Origin: an uncultured Ectothiorhodospiraceae bacterium
GTDB lineage: Bacteria > Pseudomonadota > Gammaproteobacteria > UBA9214
DNA: 64,000 bases
NCBI GenBank assembly: GCA_947259415.1
Contig: CAMYMI010000006.1
Span: forward strand, 25,682 to 89,681
Direction: 5' to 3'
In this document: positions 43,226 to 51,808 of the stretch, in pieces
Numbering within the stretch: position 1 is the stretch's first letter
Layout of the letters: every line of letters begins with the position of its first letter
The notes under the pieces: model-generated
Seen by the model: the letters and a program-made list of their open reading frames with translations, nothing else
What the model was told of the DNA's origin: nothing
The model's database searches: none
Made by a program: the position numbers and the translations under genes

Positions 43226-44380
43226 TTAAAAAACTAACCGCAGTCCAGCGAAAATGTGGCGCATCTGCGGTTGGTAGAAATTCCTGAAGCTGGGGCGCCT
43301 GATGGCGGGGCGTGTGTACAGACTACCACCGCGCAGGCTGTAATGACCATTGTCGAACCAGGGCGTCGAGTATTCCGCATAGGGGAACGGCTTGAAACCC
43401 GCATAGGGATAAAAGGAGTTGTCGCACCATTCCCACGCGCGGCCGGTCTGTTCCAGCAGCTGCAGTCGACAGGCAGCTTCCCACTGGTGCTCATGGGGCA
43501 GTCGCCCGCCTGCCCAGCTGGCGAAGGCCTGGGCCTCGAAACGGGAAATGCCGTGCAGGACGTCATTACCTGTCAGTGCATATGGACCGCGGTTGCCAAT
43601 CCCGTACCAGCGGCCGGCCGGATCGCTGCGCCAGTGAACGGGGCACTGGACATCTTGCTGTCGCTGCCAGTGCCAGCCGTGTTCAGTCCACAGGGACTGG
43701 CTCAGGTAGCCGCCATCTTCCATGAAGGCCAGGTATTCACTGTTGGTGACCGGATGGCGTGCAATGCGGTAGGGCCCAAGGTCCGCCTGTTGCGGCGGCA
43801 GTTCATTATCATAGGCTGCCGGGGCCTGTCCGCCGACCCGGTAGTGGCCGGCGACCATGGTGCAGGTGTCCGGTTGCGGTGCTGCCGGGGTGATCGGTTC
43901 CCGCACCTGAAAGTCAACCGGGTCCGCCACGAGTGCGCGCTGGGTCAATACCATAACCATGGTCTCGAAATGCTGGCTGTAATGCTGAATCAGGAAGTGG
44001 ACCAAATAATCGTCCTGCAGCAGCGGGTGCTCAAGCAGGACCGTCGGCGGCTCTGCGAGTGTCTCGAGGTTGATAGATTGCAGTCCCTGTACCCACTGGA
44101 GCAGCGTCTCGCGTACTGGCAGCCGTGCGCCGCGCTCCGGCTTCGGAACCTGCGGTGGCGTGTACAGTTCGGCAACCGCTGCGGTGAAACGGTCATCACC
44201 CTGGATGATCTCCTGTAACCAGTAGCACTCGGTGAAGGTGCAGTGGCCCAGATGCCAGCCGAGGGGGCTGAGTTCAGGGTGGTACTGCTGCCGCAGACTG
44301 GCGTCGTCAAGGTCTTCGACCAGGCCGGTGACGAGGTCCTGCGCCGTTTGCAGTTCACCGAGAAGGGCGGTATCAATCAA
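43226..44380 (-). CDS. egtB: ergothioneine biosynthesis iron-dependent sulfoxide synthase EgtB
   Basis: 384 residues. An N-terminal DinB-like iron-binding domain has WHLGHCTFTECYWL and HYSQHFETM, which gives the HxxxHxE ligand pattern with the first histidine upstream. A C-terminal formylglycine-generating-enzyme-like domain (YRIARHPVTNSEYLAFMEDGGY ... GGRLPHEHQWEAAC ... RPSFRNFYQP) follows. EgtB joins gamma-glutamylcysteine or cysteine to trimethylhistidine with oxygen. Its start codon overlaps the end of egtC by 4 bases. egtD is divergent next to egtC. Confidence 0.95.
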   Translation of the reverse strand: MIDTALLGELQTAQDLVTGLVEDLDDASLRQQYHPELSPLGWHLGHCTFTECYWLQEIIQGDDRFTAAVAELYTPPQVPKPERGARLPVRETLLQWVQGLQSINLETLAEPPTVLLEHPLLQDDYLVHFLIQHYSQHFETMVMVLTQRALVADPVDFQVREPITPAAPQPDTCTMVAGHYRVGGQAPAAYDNELPPQQADLGPYRIARHPVTNSEYLAFMEDGGYLSQSLWTEHGWHWQRQQDVQCPVHWRSDPAGRWYGIGNRGPYALTGNDVLHGISRFEAQAFASWAGGRLPHEHQWEAACRLQLLEQTGRAWEWCDNSFYPYAGFKPFPYAEYSTPWFDNGHYSLRGGSLYTRPAIRRPSFRNFYQPQMRHIFAGLRLVF

Positions 44381-45156
44381 AGCGCGAGTAATTCGGGCGG
44401 ATTGTTTGCGTCCAGGACCAGGATGTGGTGTTCGGGCACGGGCTGCCAGAAACTGTCCTCGGTGAAACGTTCCGATGCAACCACCTGGCCGCCGGGGAAC
44501 AGCTCATCATCCGTGGTGTAGTACAGCGACGGGCATTCATGGTTGATGCCGTGGCGGCTGGCGTAAATCCGTTCACCCTCGGTGATGATGATGTTCAACA
44601 GGGCCGGCTGTTCGCCAACCCAGTCCTCCAACTTGTCAAATAGTGTCCGCAATGCGTTGGTCAGCGACAATTTCGGTTTTTCGATCAGCAGCTGCCGCAG
44701 GCAGGCAAACAGATATTCCGAGTCGGTATTACCTTGAATGTCACCGGCCACGCCGGCTGACAGCATCCGGTTCATCAGCGGGCGCACCTGCTGGTGAAAG
44801 TCGCGGACAAAACCGTTGTGAACGAACAGGTGCCGGTCGTCGAAGAACGGCGGCGTGTTGTACTGGTGCACCGGGTGGCCGAGTGTGGCACTGCGTATCT
44901 CGGCGATCCACAGCGGGTTGCTGAGGGTGCCGGCGAGGTGGGGCAGATTGGCGTCTGACCAGATGGGCAGGACGCTGTTGTAGACAGATGGAATGCTGTC
45001 CGGGCTGTACCAGCCAAACCCGTAGCCGTCTGCATTGATCTTCGCATACTTCAGCTCCCTGGGATCCCACGACTGCCGGTACAGGCTGTGCGGTGGATCG
45101 AGCAGGAACTGTTTCAGGGGAATGTCAGGCCCCAGGTAGGCAGCGAGTCTGCACAT
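44377..45156 (-). CDS. egtC: ergothioneine biosynthesis amidohydrolase EgtC
   Basis: 259 residues. The class II glutamine amidotransferase fold has the catalytic cysteine at position 2 (MCRLAAYLG), then INADGYGFGWY, FVHNGFVRDF and GNTDSEYLFACL. EgtC removes glutamate from the gamma-glutamyl sulfoxide intermediate. Its presence suggests that EgtB here uses gamma-glutamylcysteine, as in the mycobacterial route. It overlaps egtB by 4 bases and is divergent from egtD with a 120-base gap. Confidence 0.95.
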   Translation of the reverse strand: MCRLAAYLGPDIPLKQFLLDPPHSLYRQSWDPRELKYAKINADGYGFGWYSPDSIPSVYNSVLPIWSDANLPHLAGTLSNPLWIAEIRSATLGHPVHQYNTPPFFDDRHLFVHNGFVRDFHQQVRPLMNRMLSAGVAGDIQGNTDSEYLFACLRQLLIEKPKLSLTNALRTLFDKLEDWVGEQPALLNIIITEGERIYASRHGINHECPSLYYTTDDELFPGGQVVASERFTEDSFWQPVPEHHILVLDANNPPELLAL

Positions 45157-45276
45157 AAAGTCGTCCCAGGCCGTTGATACGTCGTTGACCGGTTTTCATT
45201 GGATTCCAATCGATGTTAGCCTAAACGGCCTGCCTCTCCAACCGCGGCTGGAACAGGGCAGTGCAGACGCAGACCC

Positions 45277-46308
45277 ATGCACAAGACGCTAACAGACGGC
45301 GCAAGGCAGCAATTACCGCCGGACAGGATCAACTGTTTTCGGGTGGCGCCCTCACGCCCGGTCCCTAACCTGCTGCAGGATGCCCGTTCCGGCCTGCTTG
45401 AGCGGCCGCGTTCCATGCCCCCGAAGTATTTCTACGACGACCGCGGTGCGCGCCTTTTCGATGCAATCTGTGATACGCGGGAGTACTACCCGACTCGAAC
45501 CGAGGATGCGCTGCTGCAACAGCATGCCCGGGAAATCATCGACCTGGCCAGACCCGACCATATACTTGAGTTTGGCAGCGGTACCTCGCGCAAGACGCGC
45601 CACCTGCTCGATGCCTGTGCCGGACTCAACAGGCCGGTGACCTACTGGCCATTCGATGTCTGCGAACCCGTGTTGGGTGAAATCAGCCATGCCCTGATGC
45701 AGGACTACGACTGGCTGAACGTCAGGCCGCTGCTTGGCGATTACCATGCCGGACTGGATGCGCTGCCGGTTCCGGAAGGTTCCTGCCTGTATCTCTTTCT
45801 CGGTGGCACGATCGGAAACTTTGATTCCCCGGACGCACACCGGTTTCTGAAAGAGACATGCAACAGGATGCGAGCGGGGGACCACCTCGTCATGGGGGCC
45901 GACCGGGTGAAGGCGCACGCCGTACTGCATGCGGCCTACAACGATTCCGACGGCATTACCGCTGAATTCAATCTCAACCTGCTGAAGGTGCTCAACCGCG
46001 GTCTCGATGCAGACTTTGATCCCGGCAGGTTCAGCCACAGCGCTGTTTATAATGCCGCCAGGGAGCAGATCGAGATGTACCTGGTGGCCAGAGAGCGGCA
46101 CCAGGTCAGAATCGGGGCGCTCGGTAGTGTAATCCGTTTTCTGGACGGTGAGTCTATGCTGACAGAGATCAGTCGCAAGTTTTCCCTCGAGTCGCTCCAG
46201 GCCATGCTGACGGCGGCCGGTTATACGCTGGATCGGCATTACCAGCCTGACAACGGCTATTACTCGCTGGTGCTGACCCGGCCGGCGTCAGTGCGCAGTG
46301 AAGTGTGA
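45277..46308 (+). CDS. egtD: L-histidine N-alpha-methyltransferase EgtD
   Basis: 343 residues. The family start is RSMPPKYFYDDRGARLFDAI, followed by EYYPTRTEDALL. The SAM-binding glycine loop is LEFGSGTSRKTRHLL. Later blocks are LFLGGTIGNFD and AEFNLNLLKVLNRGLDADF. EgtD trimethylates histidine to hercynine, the first committed step of ergothioneine synthesis. It is transcribed away from egtC-egtB. egtE (the C-S lyase) and egtA are not in the window, so these steps must be encoded elsewhere or done by other enzymes. Confidence 0.95.
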   Translation: MHKTLTDGARQQLPPDRINCFRVAPSRPVPNLLQDARSGLLERPRSMPPKYFYDDRGARLFDAICDTREYYPTRTEDALLQQHAREIIDLARPDHILEFGSGTSRKTRHLLDACAGLNRPVTYWPFDVCEPVLGEISHALMQDYDWLNVRPLLGDYHAGLDALPVPEGSCLYLFLGGTIGNFDSPDAHRFLKETCNRMRAGDHLVMGADRVKAHAVLHAAYNDSDGITAEFNLNLLKVLNRGLDADFDPGRFSHSAVYNAAREQIEMYLVARERHQVRIGALGSVIRFLDGESMLTEISRKFSLESLQAMLTAAGYTLDRHYQPDNGYYSLVLTRPASVRSEV

Positions 46309-46422
46309 AAAATGGGGTGTAGGAGCGCCCCGCAGGCGCGATCAGGTCAGTGCACGGTGCGCCCCGGTTGAATGAGCGGGGGCTGAAGGCCGAGGCCTGA
46401 CGTTTGTCTTCAATCGCGCTGA

Positions 46423-47328
46423 TCAGAGCAGCAGGAATTCCAGCAAGGCCTTCTGGGCATGCAGGCGGTTCTCTGCCTCGTCCCATACCACGCTCTGCGG
46501 GCCGTCGATGACATCCGCCGCGACCTCTTCGCCGCGGTGTGCCGGCAGACAGTGCATGAACAATGCCTGAGGGTCTGCGGCTGCCATGATATCGGCATTG
46601 ACCTGGTAATCGGCAAAGGCCCGGGCGCGTTTGGCCTGCTCTTCTTCCTGGCCCATGCTGGCCCAGACATCGGTTACCACGAGTTCGGCACCGCGTGCTG
46701 CTTCGACCGGGTTGTCCACCAGCGCGGCATGTTCCCCGGCATCTGCCAGTATCCGGGCATCCGGGTGGTAACCGCGGGGTGCGGCGATCCGCAGTTCGAA
46801 GTCGAAGCGACGTGCGGCATTGATGTAGGAGTGGCACATGTTGTTGCCATCCCCGATCCAGGCAACGGTCTTGCCCTGGATGTCGCCGCGCTGTTCGAAA
46901 TAGGTCTGGATATCGGCCAGCAGCTGGCACGGGTGATACATGTCGGTGAGTGCATTGATCACGGGGACCTGCGCGTATTCGGCAAAGCGCTCTATCTTTT
47001 CATGTTCGTATGTCCTGATCATAATGACGTCCGCCATGCGCGAGAGTACCCGTGCCGTGTCCTCGATGGGTTCACCACGCCCCAGCTGGGTGTCGCGCGG
47101 TGAAAGGAAGATGGCATGGCCGCCCAGCTGCGCCATACCGGCCTCGAATGACATGCGGGTTCGGGTAGAGGATTTCTCGAACACCATCGCCAGGATGCGC
47201 CCCCTGAGTGACTCGTGCAGCTTGCCTGAGGCATGGATCGCCTTTAGTTCGGCTGCACGTGCCATCAGCTGTCGAAGTTCCTCCGTTGACAAGTCAAGCA
47301 GGGTGAGAAAATGCCTTGTCATGATCAT
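46423..47328 (-). CDS. argF: ornithine carbamoyltransferase
   Basis: 301 residues. The carbamoyl phosphate-binding motif is [13 protein letters not shown]. Other blocks are [49 protein letters not shown] and the ornithine-binding [12 protein letters not shown]. It makes citrulline in arginine synthesis. The ATG starts one base after the argD stop; an in-frame second ATG follows at 47322. A Pseudomonas-type REP-like sequence (GTAGGAGCGCCCC, ~46319) lies in the gap to egtD. Confidence 0.97.
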   Translation of the reverse strand: MIMTRHFLTLLDLSTEELRQLMARAAELKAIHASGKLHESLRGRILAMVFEKSSTRTRMSFEAGMAQLGGHAIFLSPRDTQLGRGEPIEDTARVLSRMADVIMIRTYEHEKIERFAEYAQVPVINALTDMYHPCQLLADIQTYFEQRGDIQGKTVAWIGDGNNMCHSYINAARRFDFELRIAAPRGYHPDARILADAGEHAALVDNPVEAARGAELVVTDVWASMGQEEEQAKRARAFADYQVNADIMAAADPQALFMHCLPAHRGEEVAADVIDGPQSVVWDEAENRLHAQKALLEFLLL

Positions 47329-47329
47329 G

Positions 47330-48505
47330 CTATTCCGTCAGGAAATCCCGGATCAGGTCGCTGACCTTGTCGACGATCATCGCCGCCTGCTTCTTGCTGG
47401 TGATCAGTGGTGGCAGCAGTCGTATCACGCGTTCTGCTGTGACATTGATCAACAGGCCGCAATGCAATGCTGTCTTGACCAGTTCGCCGCAGGGGCGCTC
47501 GAGTTCGATGCCGATCATCAGGCCGCTGCCGCGGATTTCACGTACCCCGTCGAGACCGGACAGTTTCTCGGTAAAACCCGCTAGCAACTGCCGACCAACC
47601 CCGGTGGCCTGATTGACCAGTTGTTCGGCCTCGATGACATCCAGTACCGCCATGGCAGCACGGGTGGCCAGTGGGTTGCCGCCAAAGGTGGTGCCGTGGC
47701 TGCCCGGCTGCAGCAATTCAGCGGCGGCGCCCCGGGCCAGGCAGGCCCCGATCGGTACACCATTGCCAAGCGCCTTGGCGACGGTAACAACATCCGGTAA
47801 CAGTCTGTCGTGCTGATAGGCAAACCACTGACCGGTGCGACCGATCCCGGTCTGGATTTCATCAAGCATCATCAACCAGTTCCGCTCATCGCAGATCTCG
47901 CGAATGCCTGCCAGGTACCCCGGGTCCGGCACATTGATCCCGCCTTCACCCTGCACGGGTTCAACCAGGATGGCCGCTACGTCACTGCTGTTCTGGGCCA
48001 CGGTGCGGATCGCATCCAGGTCGTTATAGGGTACCCGAATGAAGCCCTGTACCAGCGGCTCGAACCCGGCCTGGACACGCCGGTTGCCGGTAGCTGTGAG
48101 GGTTGCCAGGGTGCGGCCGTGGAAACTGTTTTCCATGACGATAATGGCCGGGCACTCGATGCCCCTGCCGTGTCCGTAAAGCCGCGCAATCTTGATGGCC
48201 GCCTCGTTGGCCTCGGCACCGGAGTTGCAGAAAAACACTCGTTTCATTGCCGACAGCTGGCACAGGCGGTCTGCCAGGTCTGCCTGCAGTGGTATGCCGT
48301 AGAGGTTGGAGGTATGAAGCAGACGGCCGGCCTGCGCCGAGATGGCCTCAGCAACGGTCGGATGCGCGTGTCCCAGCCCGCACACGGCGATACCGCTGAG
48401 TGCGTCGAGGTACTGTTTGCCCTCGGTGTCCCACAGCCAGACGCCTTCACCGCGTTCAAACTGGACCGGCAGGCGCGCATAGGTTGACATGAGATGGTCT
48501 GTCAT
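47330..48505 (-). CDS. argD: acetylornithine aminotransferase
   Basis: 391 residues. It is a class III PLP transaminase: [34 protein letters not shown], the aspartate of [13 protein letters not shown], and the PLP lysine in [14 protein letters not shown]. It transaminates N-acetylornithine in arginine synthesis and can serve the lysine route. It is first of the argD-argF pair. A terminator-like hairpin ends 16 bases upstream of its start, so its promoter must be close or overlap. Confidence 0.95.
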   Translation of the reverse strand: MTDHLMSTYARLPVQFERGEGVWLWDTEGKQYLDALSGIAVCGLGHAHPTVAEAISAQAGRLLHTSNLYGIPLQADLADRLCQLSAMKRVFFCNSGAEANEAAIKIARLYGHGRGIECPAIIVMENSFHGRTLATLTATGNRRVQAGFEPLVQGFIRVPYNDLDAIRTVAQNSSDVAAILVEPVQGEGGINVPDPGYLAGIREICDERNWLMMLDEIQTGIGRTGQWFAYQHDRLLPDVVTVAKALGNGVPIGACLARGAAAELLQPGSHGTTFGGNPLATRAAMAVLDVIEAEQLVNQATGVGRQLLAGFTEKLSGLDGVREIRGSGLMIGIELERPCGELVKTALHCGLLINVTAERVIRLLPPLITSKKQAAMIVDKVSDLIRDFLTE

Positions 48506-48520
48506 ATTTTACAAAGTCCA

Positions 48521-48551
48521 AAAACAAAAAGGCAGTCCGTCACAGACTGCC
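48521..48551 (-). terminator. rho-independent terminator just upstream of argD
   Basis: On the minus strand: GGCAGTC-TGTGACG-GACTGCC followed by TTTTTGTTTT. It most probably ends the transcript from the gene at 48712-49317. Its position 16 bases before the argD start would also allow it to act as an attenuator. Confidence 0.75.
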
Positions 48552-48610
48552 ATCCTTCATTAGCGCTGATTTTATAGCCTGAACTGTCTGCAGGCAAACA
48601 CCCTGAAAAG

Positions 48611-48639
48611 CGCAAACCCGGCATCAAGCCGGGTTTGCG
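48611..48639 (-). terminator. 12-bp hairpin downstream of the 48712-49317 gene
   Basis: CGCAAACCCGGC-ATCAA-GCCGGGTTTGCG, a perfect 12-bp stem, is followed on the minus strand by CTTTTC. It stands between the gene's stop and the terminator at 48521-48551, giving two tandem stop structures. Confidence 0.6.
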
Positions 48640-48711
48640 TGCCCTGTTACGTCGGCTTCAGGCCGCTATCTTGTTGTAATTCTCCATAGCGCTATAGCCC
48701 TGATGCCGAGC

Positions 48712-49317
48712 CTAGAAAGGCATGCCGTGTCCCTGTGCCGTCATGCCCAGTAACATCGGGATGGACAGCAGCGTGTTGGTGCGCGAGGCCATCAGGGCGA
48801 CCGTCTTGGCGCCGGCGATCTGCTCGGCACTGGCCTCGACCATGCCGAGGATCTTTTTCTGGTTCGGCCAGATCAGTACCCAGACGTTGAACAGCATAAT
48901 GGTGCCGAGCCAGGCGCCCATGCCGATGGCCTTGTAGCCTTCCGCGAGGGTGAACGCGGCAACCACGCCGGAGCCCTCTCCGGTGTGCATGGCTTCCAGT
49001 GCCAGTGCGCCGGTTATCCAGGTGGCGAGCGCCGCCCAGCGGAACCACAGGAGTGCGCGCGGCGCGACGTACTTGTTGATTGCCGCGGCACCGGGGCCAC
49101 CGCTGTCAGCCTCGGCGAGTGCCTGGCCGACGGCCGGGACCTGCACGAAGTTGAAGTAATACAGCAGTCCGATCCAGGTGATGCCCACCAGGACATGCAT
49201 CCAAACCCAGAATTCCCACGGATTTACGGTGCCGGCTGTACCCAGCAGGAAGATGATGATAACGGCCAGCACAAAACCCGAAATGATTGTGCCCGTTATG
49301 GATTTCAATGGATTCAT
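48712..49317 (-). CDS. membrane protein with urate oxidase N-terminal (PuuD-type) domain
   Basis: 201 residues from ATG 49317, preceded by AGGGAG. There are about five membrane helices. The family pattern is WVWMHVLVGITWIGLLYYFN, then FRWAALATWITGALAL, and LFNVWVLIWPNQKKIL. The same unit forms the membrane half of PuuD urate oxidases, where a C-terminal cytochrome c is fused. That cytochrome is absent here. Stand-alone versions are common and their role is uncertain. No other purine-catabolism gene is adjacent, except the divergent hydantoinase B-like gene. Confidence 0.85.
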   Translation of the reverse strand: MNPLKSITGTIISGFVLAVIIIFLLGTAGTVNPWEFWVWMHVLVGITWIGLLYYFNFVQVPAVGQALAEADSGGPGAAAINKYVAPRALLWFRWAALATWITGALALEAMHTGEGSGVVAAFTLAEGYKAIGMGAWLGTIMLFNVWVLIWPNQKKILGMVEASAEQIAGAKTVALMASRTNTLLSIPMLLGMTAQGHGMPF

Positions 49318-49527
49318 GGTATGGACTCCCTGTGTAGTCACGGCTGTTTGCCGTTATGGATTGTTTGCTATAGGTGACTAAATTACTAGGGAATGGGAGG
49401 ATACGGGAGCACAGGCGGATTTGCAATATGCTGGAATGCCGATTTCTGCCAGCAAAGCATTGGGTTAGAGTAGCTCCCTTATGAAAAATCACACCTGCCG
49501 CGCGCCCCTGCAGGCGTGCCCCGCGAC

Positions 49528-51072
49528 ATGAATGCCATCGAATTGAGCCTGTTCGCCAGCCGGGTGACCGCCGTCTGCGACGAGATGGGCGCGGTGCTGC
49601 GGCGGGCGGCGTTCTCGACCAATATCAAGGACCGGCTGGACTACTCCTGTGCCGTTTTCGATCCGCAGGGGCAACTGTGTGCCCAGGCCGCGCATATCCC
49701 GGTGCACCTAGGCAGCATGGCCTACGCCATGCGTGACCTGATAGCCGGCATCCAGTGGGCGCCGGGTGACACGGTGGTGGTTAACGACCCCTACCTCGGA
49801 GGTACCCACCTGCCCGATGTGACCCTGGTCGCTCCGGTATTCCTGCAGGCGGTACTGATCGGATTTGTGGCCAATCGTGCCCACCATGCCGATATCGGCG
49901 CGCACAGTCCGGGTTCGATGCCGGTGTCGCGCTCCCTCGTCGAGGAAGGCTTGATCATCTCGCCCAGGCACCTGTTGCGACACGACCGGATAGTGGTCGA
50001 GTGTCTTGAAGCGATTACCAGGGCCACGGCCAATCCACTGCGGATGGACGGTGATATGGCCGCACAGATCAGCGCCAACCGCACGGGTGTCCAGCGCCTG
50101 CTGCAACTGGCCGGGCCTCTGGGCGCGGACCGCTACCTGGCCGGACTGGATTCCATCAATGACTATGCAGCCAGGCTGGCCACACAGGCTTTAAAACGCA
50201 TACCGGATGGCTGCTACGCGTTCGAAGATATGATGGAGGATGACGGTGCGGGCGGCGTTAACATCAGGATTGCGGTGAGTATCTGTGTAGACCAGGGGAA
50301 GATTGATGTCGATTTCAGCGGGACCGCCGCGCAGGTGCAGGGTAATATCAACTGTCCGCTCTCGGTTGCGGCGGCCGGCGTGTATTATGTGTTCCGCTGT
50401 CTGATGCCGGAGCATACCCCGGCCTGTGCCGGGAGTTTCCGTACCATCAGCCTGACGGCACCGGAAGGCTGCCTGCTAAATGCGCGGCGGCCAGCGGCTG
50501 TGGCGGCCGGCAACGTGGAGACCAGCAGCCGGGTGGTGGACGTGGTGATGGGCGCGCTGGCCCAGGCGATCCCGGACCGGGTCCCGGCGGCCAGCCAGGG
50601 CACGATGAACAACCTGGCCATGGGATCCCGTGACGGGGGTGGTGCCTGGGATTATTACGAAACCCTGGGCGGTGGTATGGGTGCCGGCTGCCGGCATGAC
50701 GGTTTGAGTGCAACCCAGTCACATATGACGAACACACTCAACACGCCAATCGAGGTGCTGGAGATGAACTTTCCGCTGCGCCTGCAACGCTACCAGTTGC
50801 GAGACTGTTCCGGCGGGGGCGGCCGACACAGGGGCGGTGATGGCCTGGTGCGTGAGTACGAATTCCTCGAACCGGCTACGGTGACACTGCTGACGGAGCG
50901 GCGTCGAACCGGCCCCTGGGGGCTGGTGGGTGGCGAGGACGGTGCCAGCGGAGAAAACTGGCGCGGGCGCGATCCCCTGCCCGCAAAGACCAGCTTCCGG
51001 ATCCAGGCCGGGGAACGCCTGACGCTGTACACGCCCGGTGGAGGTGGCTGGGGCGAGGCAGGAGAGGATTAA
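49528..51072 (+). CDS. hydantoinase B / 5-oxoprolinase beta-type subunit
   Basis: 514 residues from ATG 49528 (GTG 49516 is an alternative). Clear HyuB family blocks: MGAVLRRAAFSTNIKDRLDYSCAVFD, GDTVVVNDPYLGGTHLPDV, NRAHHADIGAHSPGSMP, EEGLIISP, and the C-terminal ERRRTGPWGLVGGEDG and TPGGGGWG. The enzyme normally works with an ATP-binding HyuA partner to open hydantoins or 5-oxoproline. No hyuA lies on either side, so the subunit is orphaned or its partner is elsewhere. Confidence 0.92.
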   Translation: MNAIELSLFASRVTAVCDEMGAVLRRAAFSTNIKDRLDYSCAVFDPQGQLCAQAAHIPVHLGSMAYAMRDLIAGIQWAPGDTVVVNDPYLGGTHLPDVTLVAPVFLQAVLIGFVANRAHHADIGAHSPGSMPVSRSLVEEGLIISPRHLLRHDRIVVECLEAITRATANPLRMDGDMAAQISANRTGVQRLLQLAGPLGADRYLAGLDSINDYAARLATQALKRIPDGCYAFEDMMEDDGAGGVNIRIAVSICVDQGKIDVDFSGTAAQVQGNINCPLSVAAAGVYYVFRCLMPEHTPACAGSFRTISLTAPEGCLLNARRPAAVAAGNVETSSRVVDVVMGALAQAIPDRVPAASQGTMNNLAMGSRDGGGAWDYYETLGGGMGAGCRHDGLSATQSHMTNTLNTPIEVLEMNFPLRLQRYQLRDCSGGGGRHRGGDGLVREYEFLEPATVTLLTERRRTGPWGLVGGEDGASGENWRGRDPLPAKTSFRIQAGERLTLYTPGGGGWGEAGED

Positions 51073-51225
51073 GGTATGCAATGAGTAATAACAAGGTGGT
51101 TACAGATTCTCACTGCTGTCCCGGATAATACCGATCATGGTGTCAGCTAGCTCCTCAATGAGAGGTATAATTTTGCGTCAGAAGGATTAGAGACATGAAA
51201 GTCATCATCGATGCGAAAACCACTA

Positions 51226-51405
51226 TCCCTTCTCCCTTCGGTACTCTTTTCAGTACCCCCTTGAGGGGTAGAAGCCAGGATGAGGGGATATAAAATCAGA
51301 CAGAAAACTTTATTTTATCCCCTTTTATGCCCGGCGCTTAATCGGGTGCTCCCCAACCCTCTCGCGGTGCACCCAAAAAACGGGCATAAAGGAGAGGGGA
51401 TTTAT
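51226..51405. repeat. REP-like composite repeat, copy 3
   Basis: CCTTCTCCCTTCGG is followed by an extra TACTCTTTTCAGTA hairpin-like piece and CCCTTGAGGGG, then CCAGGATGAGGGGATA. Then comes CCTTTTATGCCCGGCGCTTA and ATCGGGTGCTCCCC. Its own inverted echo (GGTGCACCC...CGGGCATAAA, 51367-51390) is inserted into the last hairpin. It is homologous to 17550-17688, but this copy has gained two extra palindromic pieces. The rest of the 51073-51426 gap has no gene. Confidence 0.7.
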
Positions 51406-51426
51406 GGGGCAAAAGTGACAGGGTCT

Positions 51427-51759
51427 ATGAAAATATTATGCAACAGTGCAATAGTGTTGGTTATGACCGTTCTGCTCCAGGGCTGCGGCTCGCTGATCGT
51501 CGGGGGTGGGTCGCCCGGTGGCGGCAGCACCAGTGGTGGGCAGACCGGTACCGATGCGGCCATTACGTCCCGGATCAATACCCGCTATGTGAATGACAGC
51601 CTGGTCAGGGCGCTGGATATCCGTGTCATCACCTACCAGGGTGTGGTCACCCTGTATGGCACGGTCGATAGCCCGGAGGTCATGGTCCGTGCCGTCGAGC
51701 TCGCGCGCACCACCAGCGGCGTCAAGCGGGTGGTATCCAGGCTGACAGTGACCCCCTGA
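51427..51759 (+). CDS. BON-domain lipoprotein
   Basis: 110 residues from ATG 51427; the upstream open frame is repeat DNA. The lipobox is LLQGC (lipidation at residue ~19), followed by a glycine/serine linker. A single BON domain follows: ITSRINTRYVNDSLVRALDIRV, GVVTLYGTVDSPEVMVRAVEL, SGVKRVVSRLTV. The residue after the cysteine is glycine, so it should go to the outer membrane. BON lipoproteins respond to or relieve osmotic and envelope stress. It is 49 bases upstream of an AsnB-type gene whose product may also be osmoprotective. Confidence 0.9.
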   Translation: MKILCNSAIVLVMTVLLQGCGSLIVGGGSPGGGSTSGGQTGTDAAITSRINTRYVNDSLVRALDIRVITYQGVVTLYGTVDSPEVMVRAVELARTTSGVKRVVSRLTVTP

Positions 51760-51808
51760 CGGCAATTCCGCCCGCTAATATTTTCCCCTTTTCATGGACT
51801 GGTAAATC

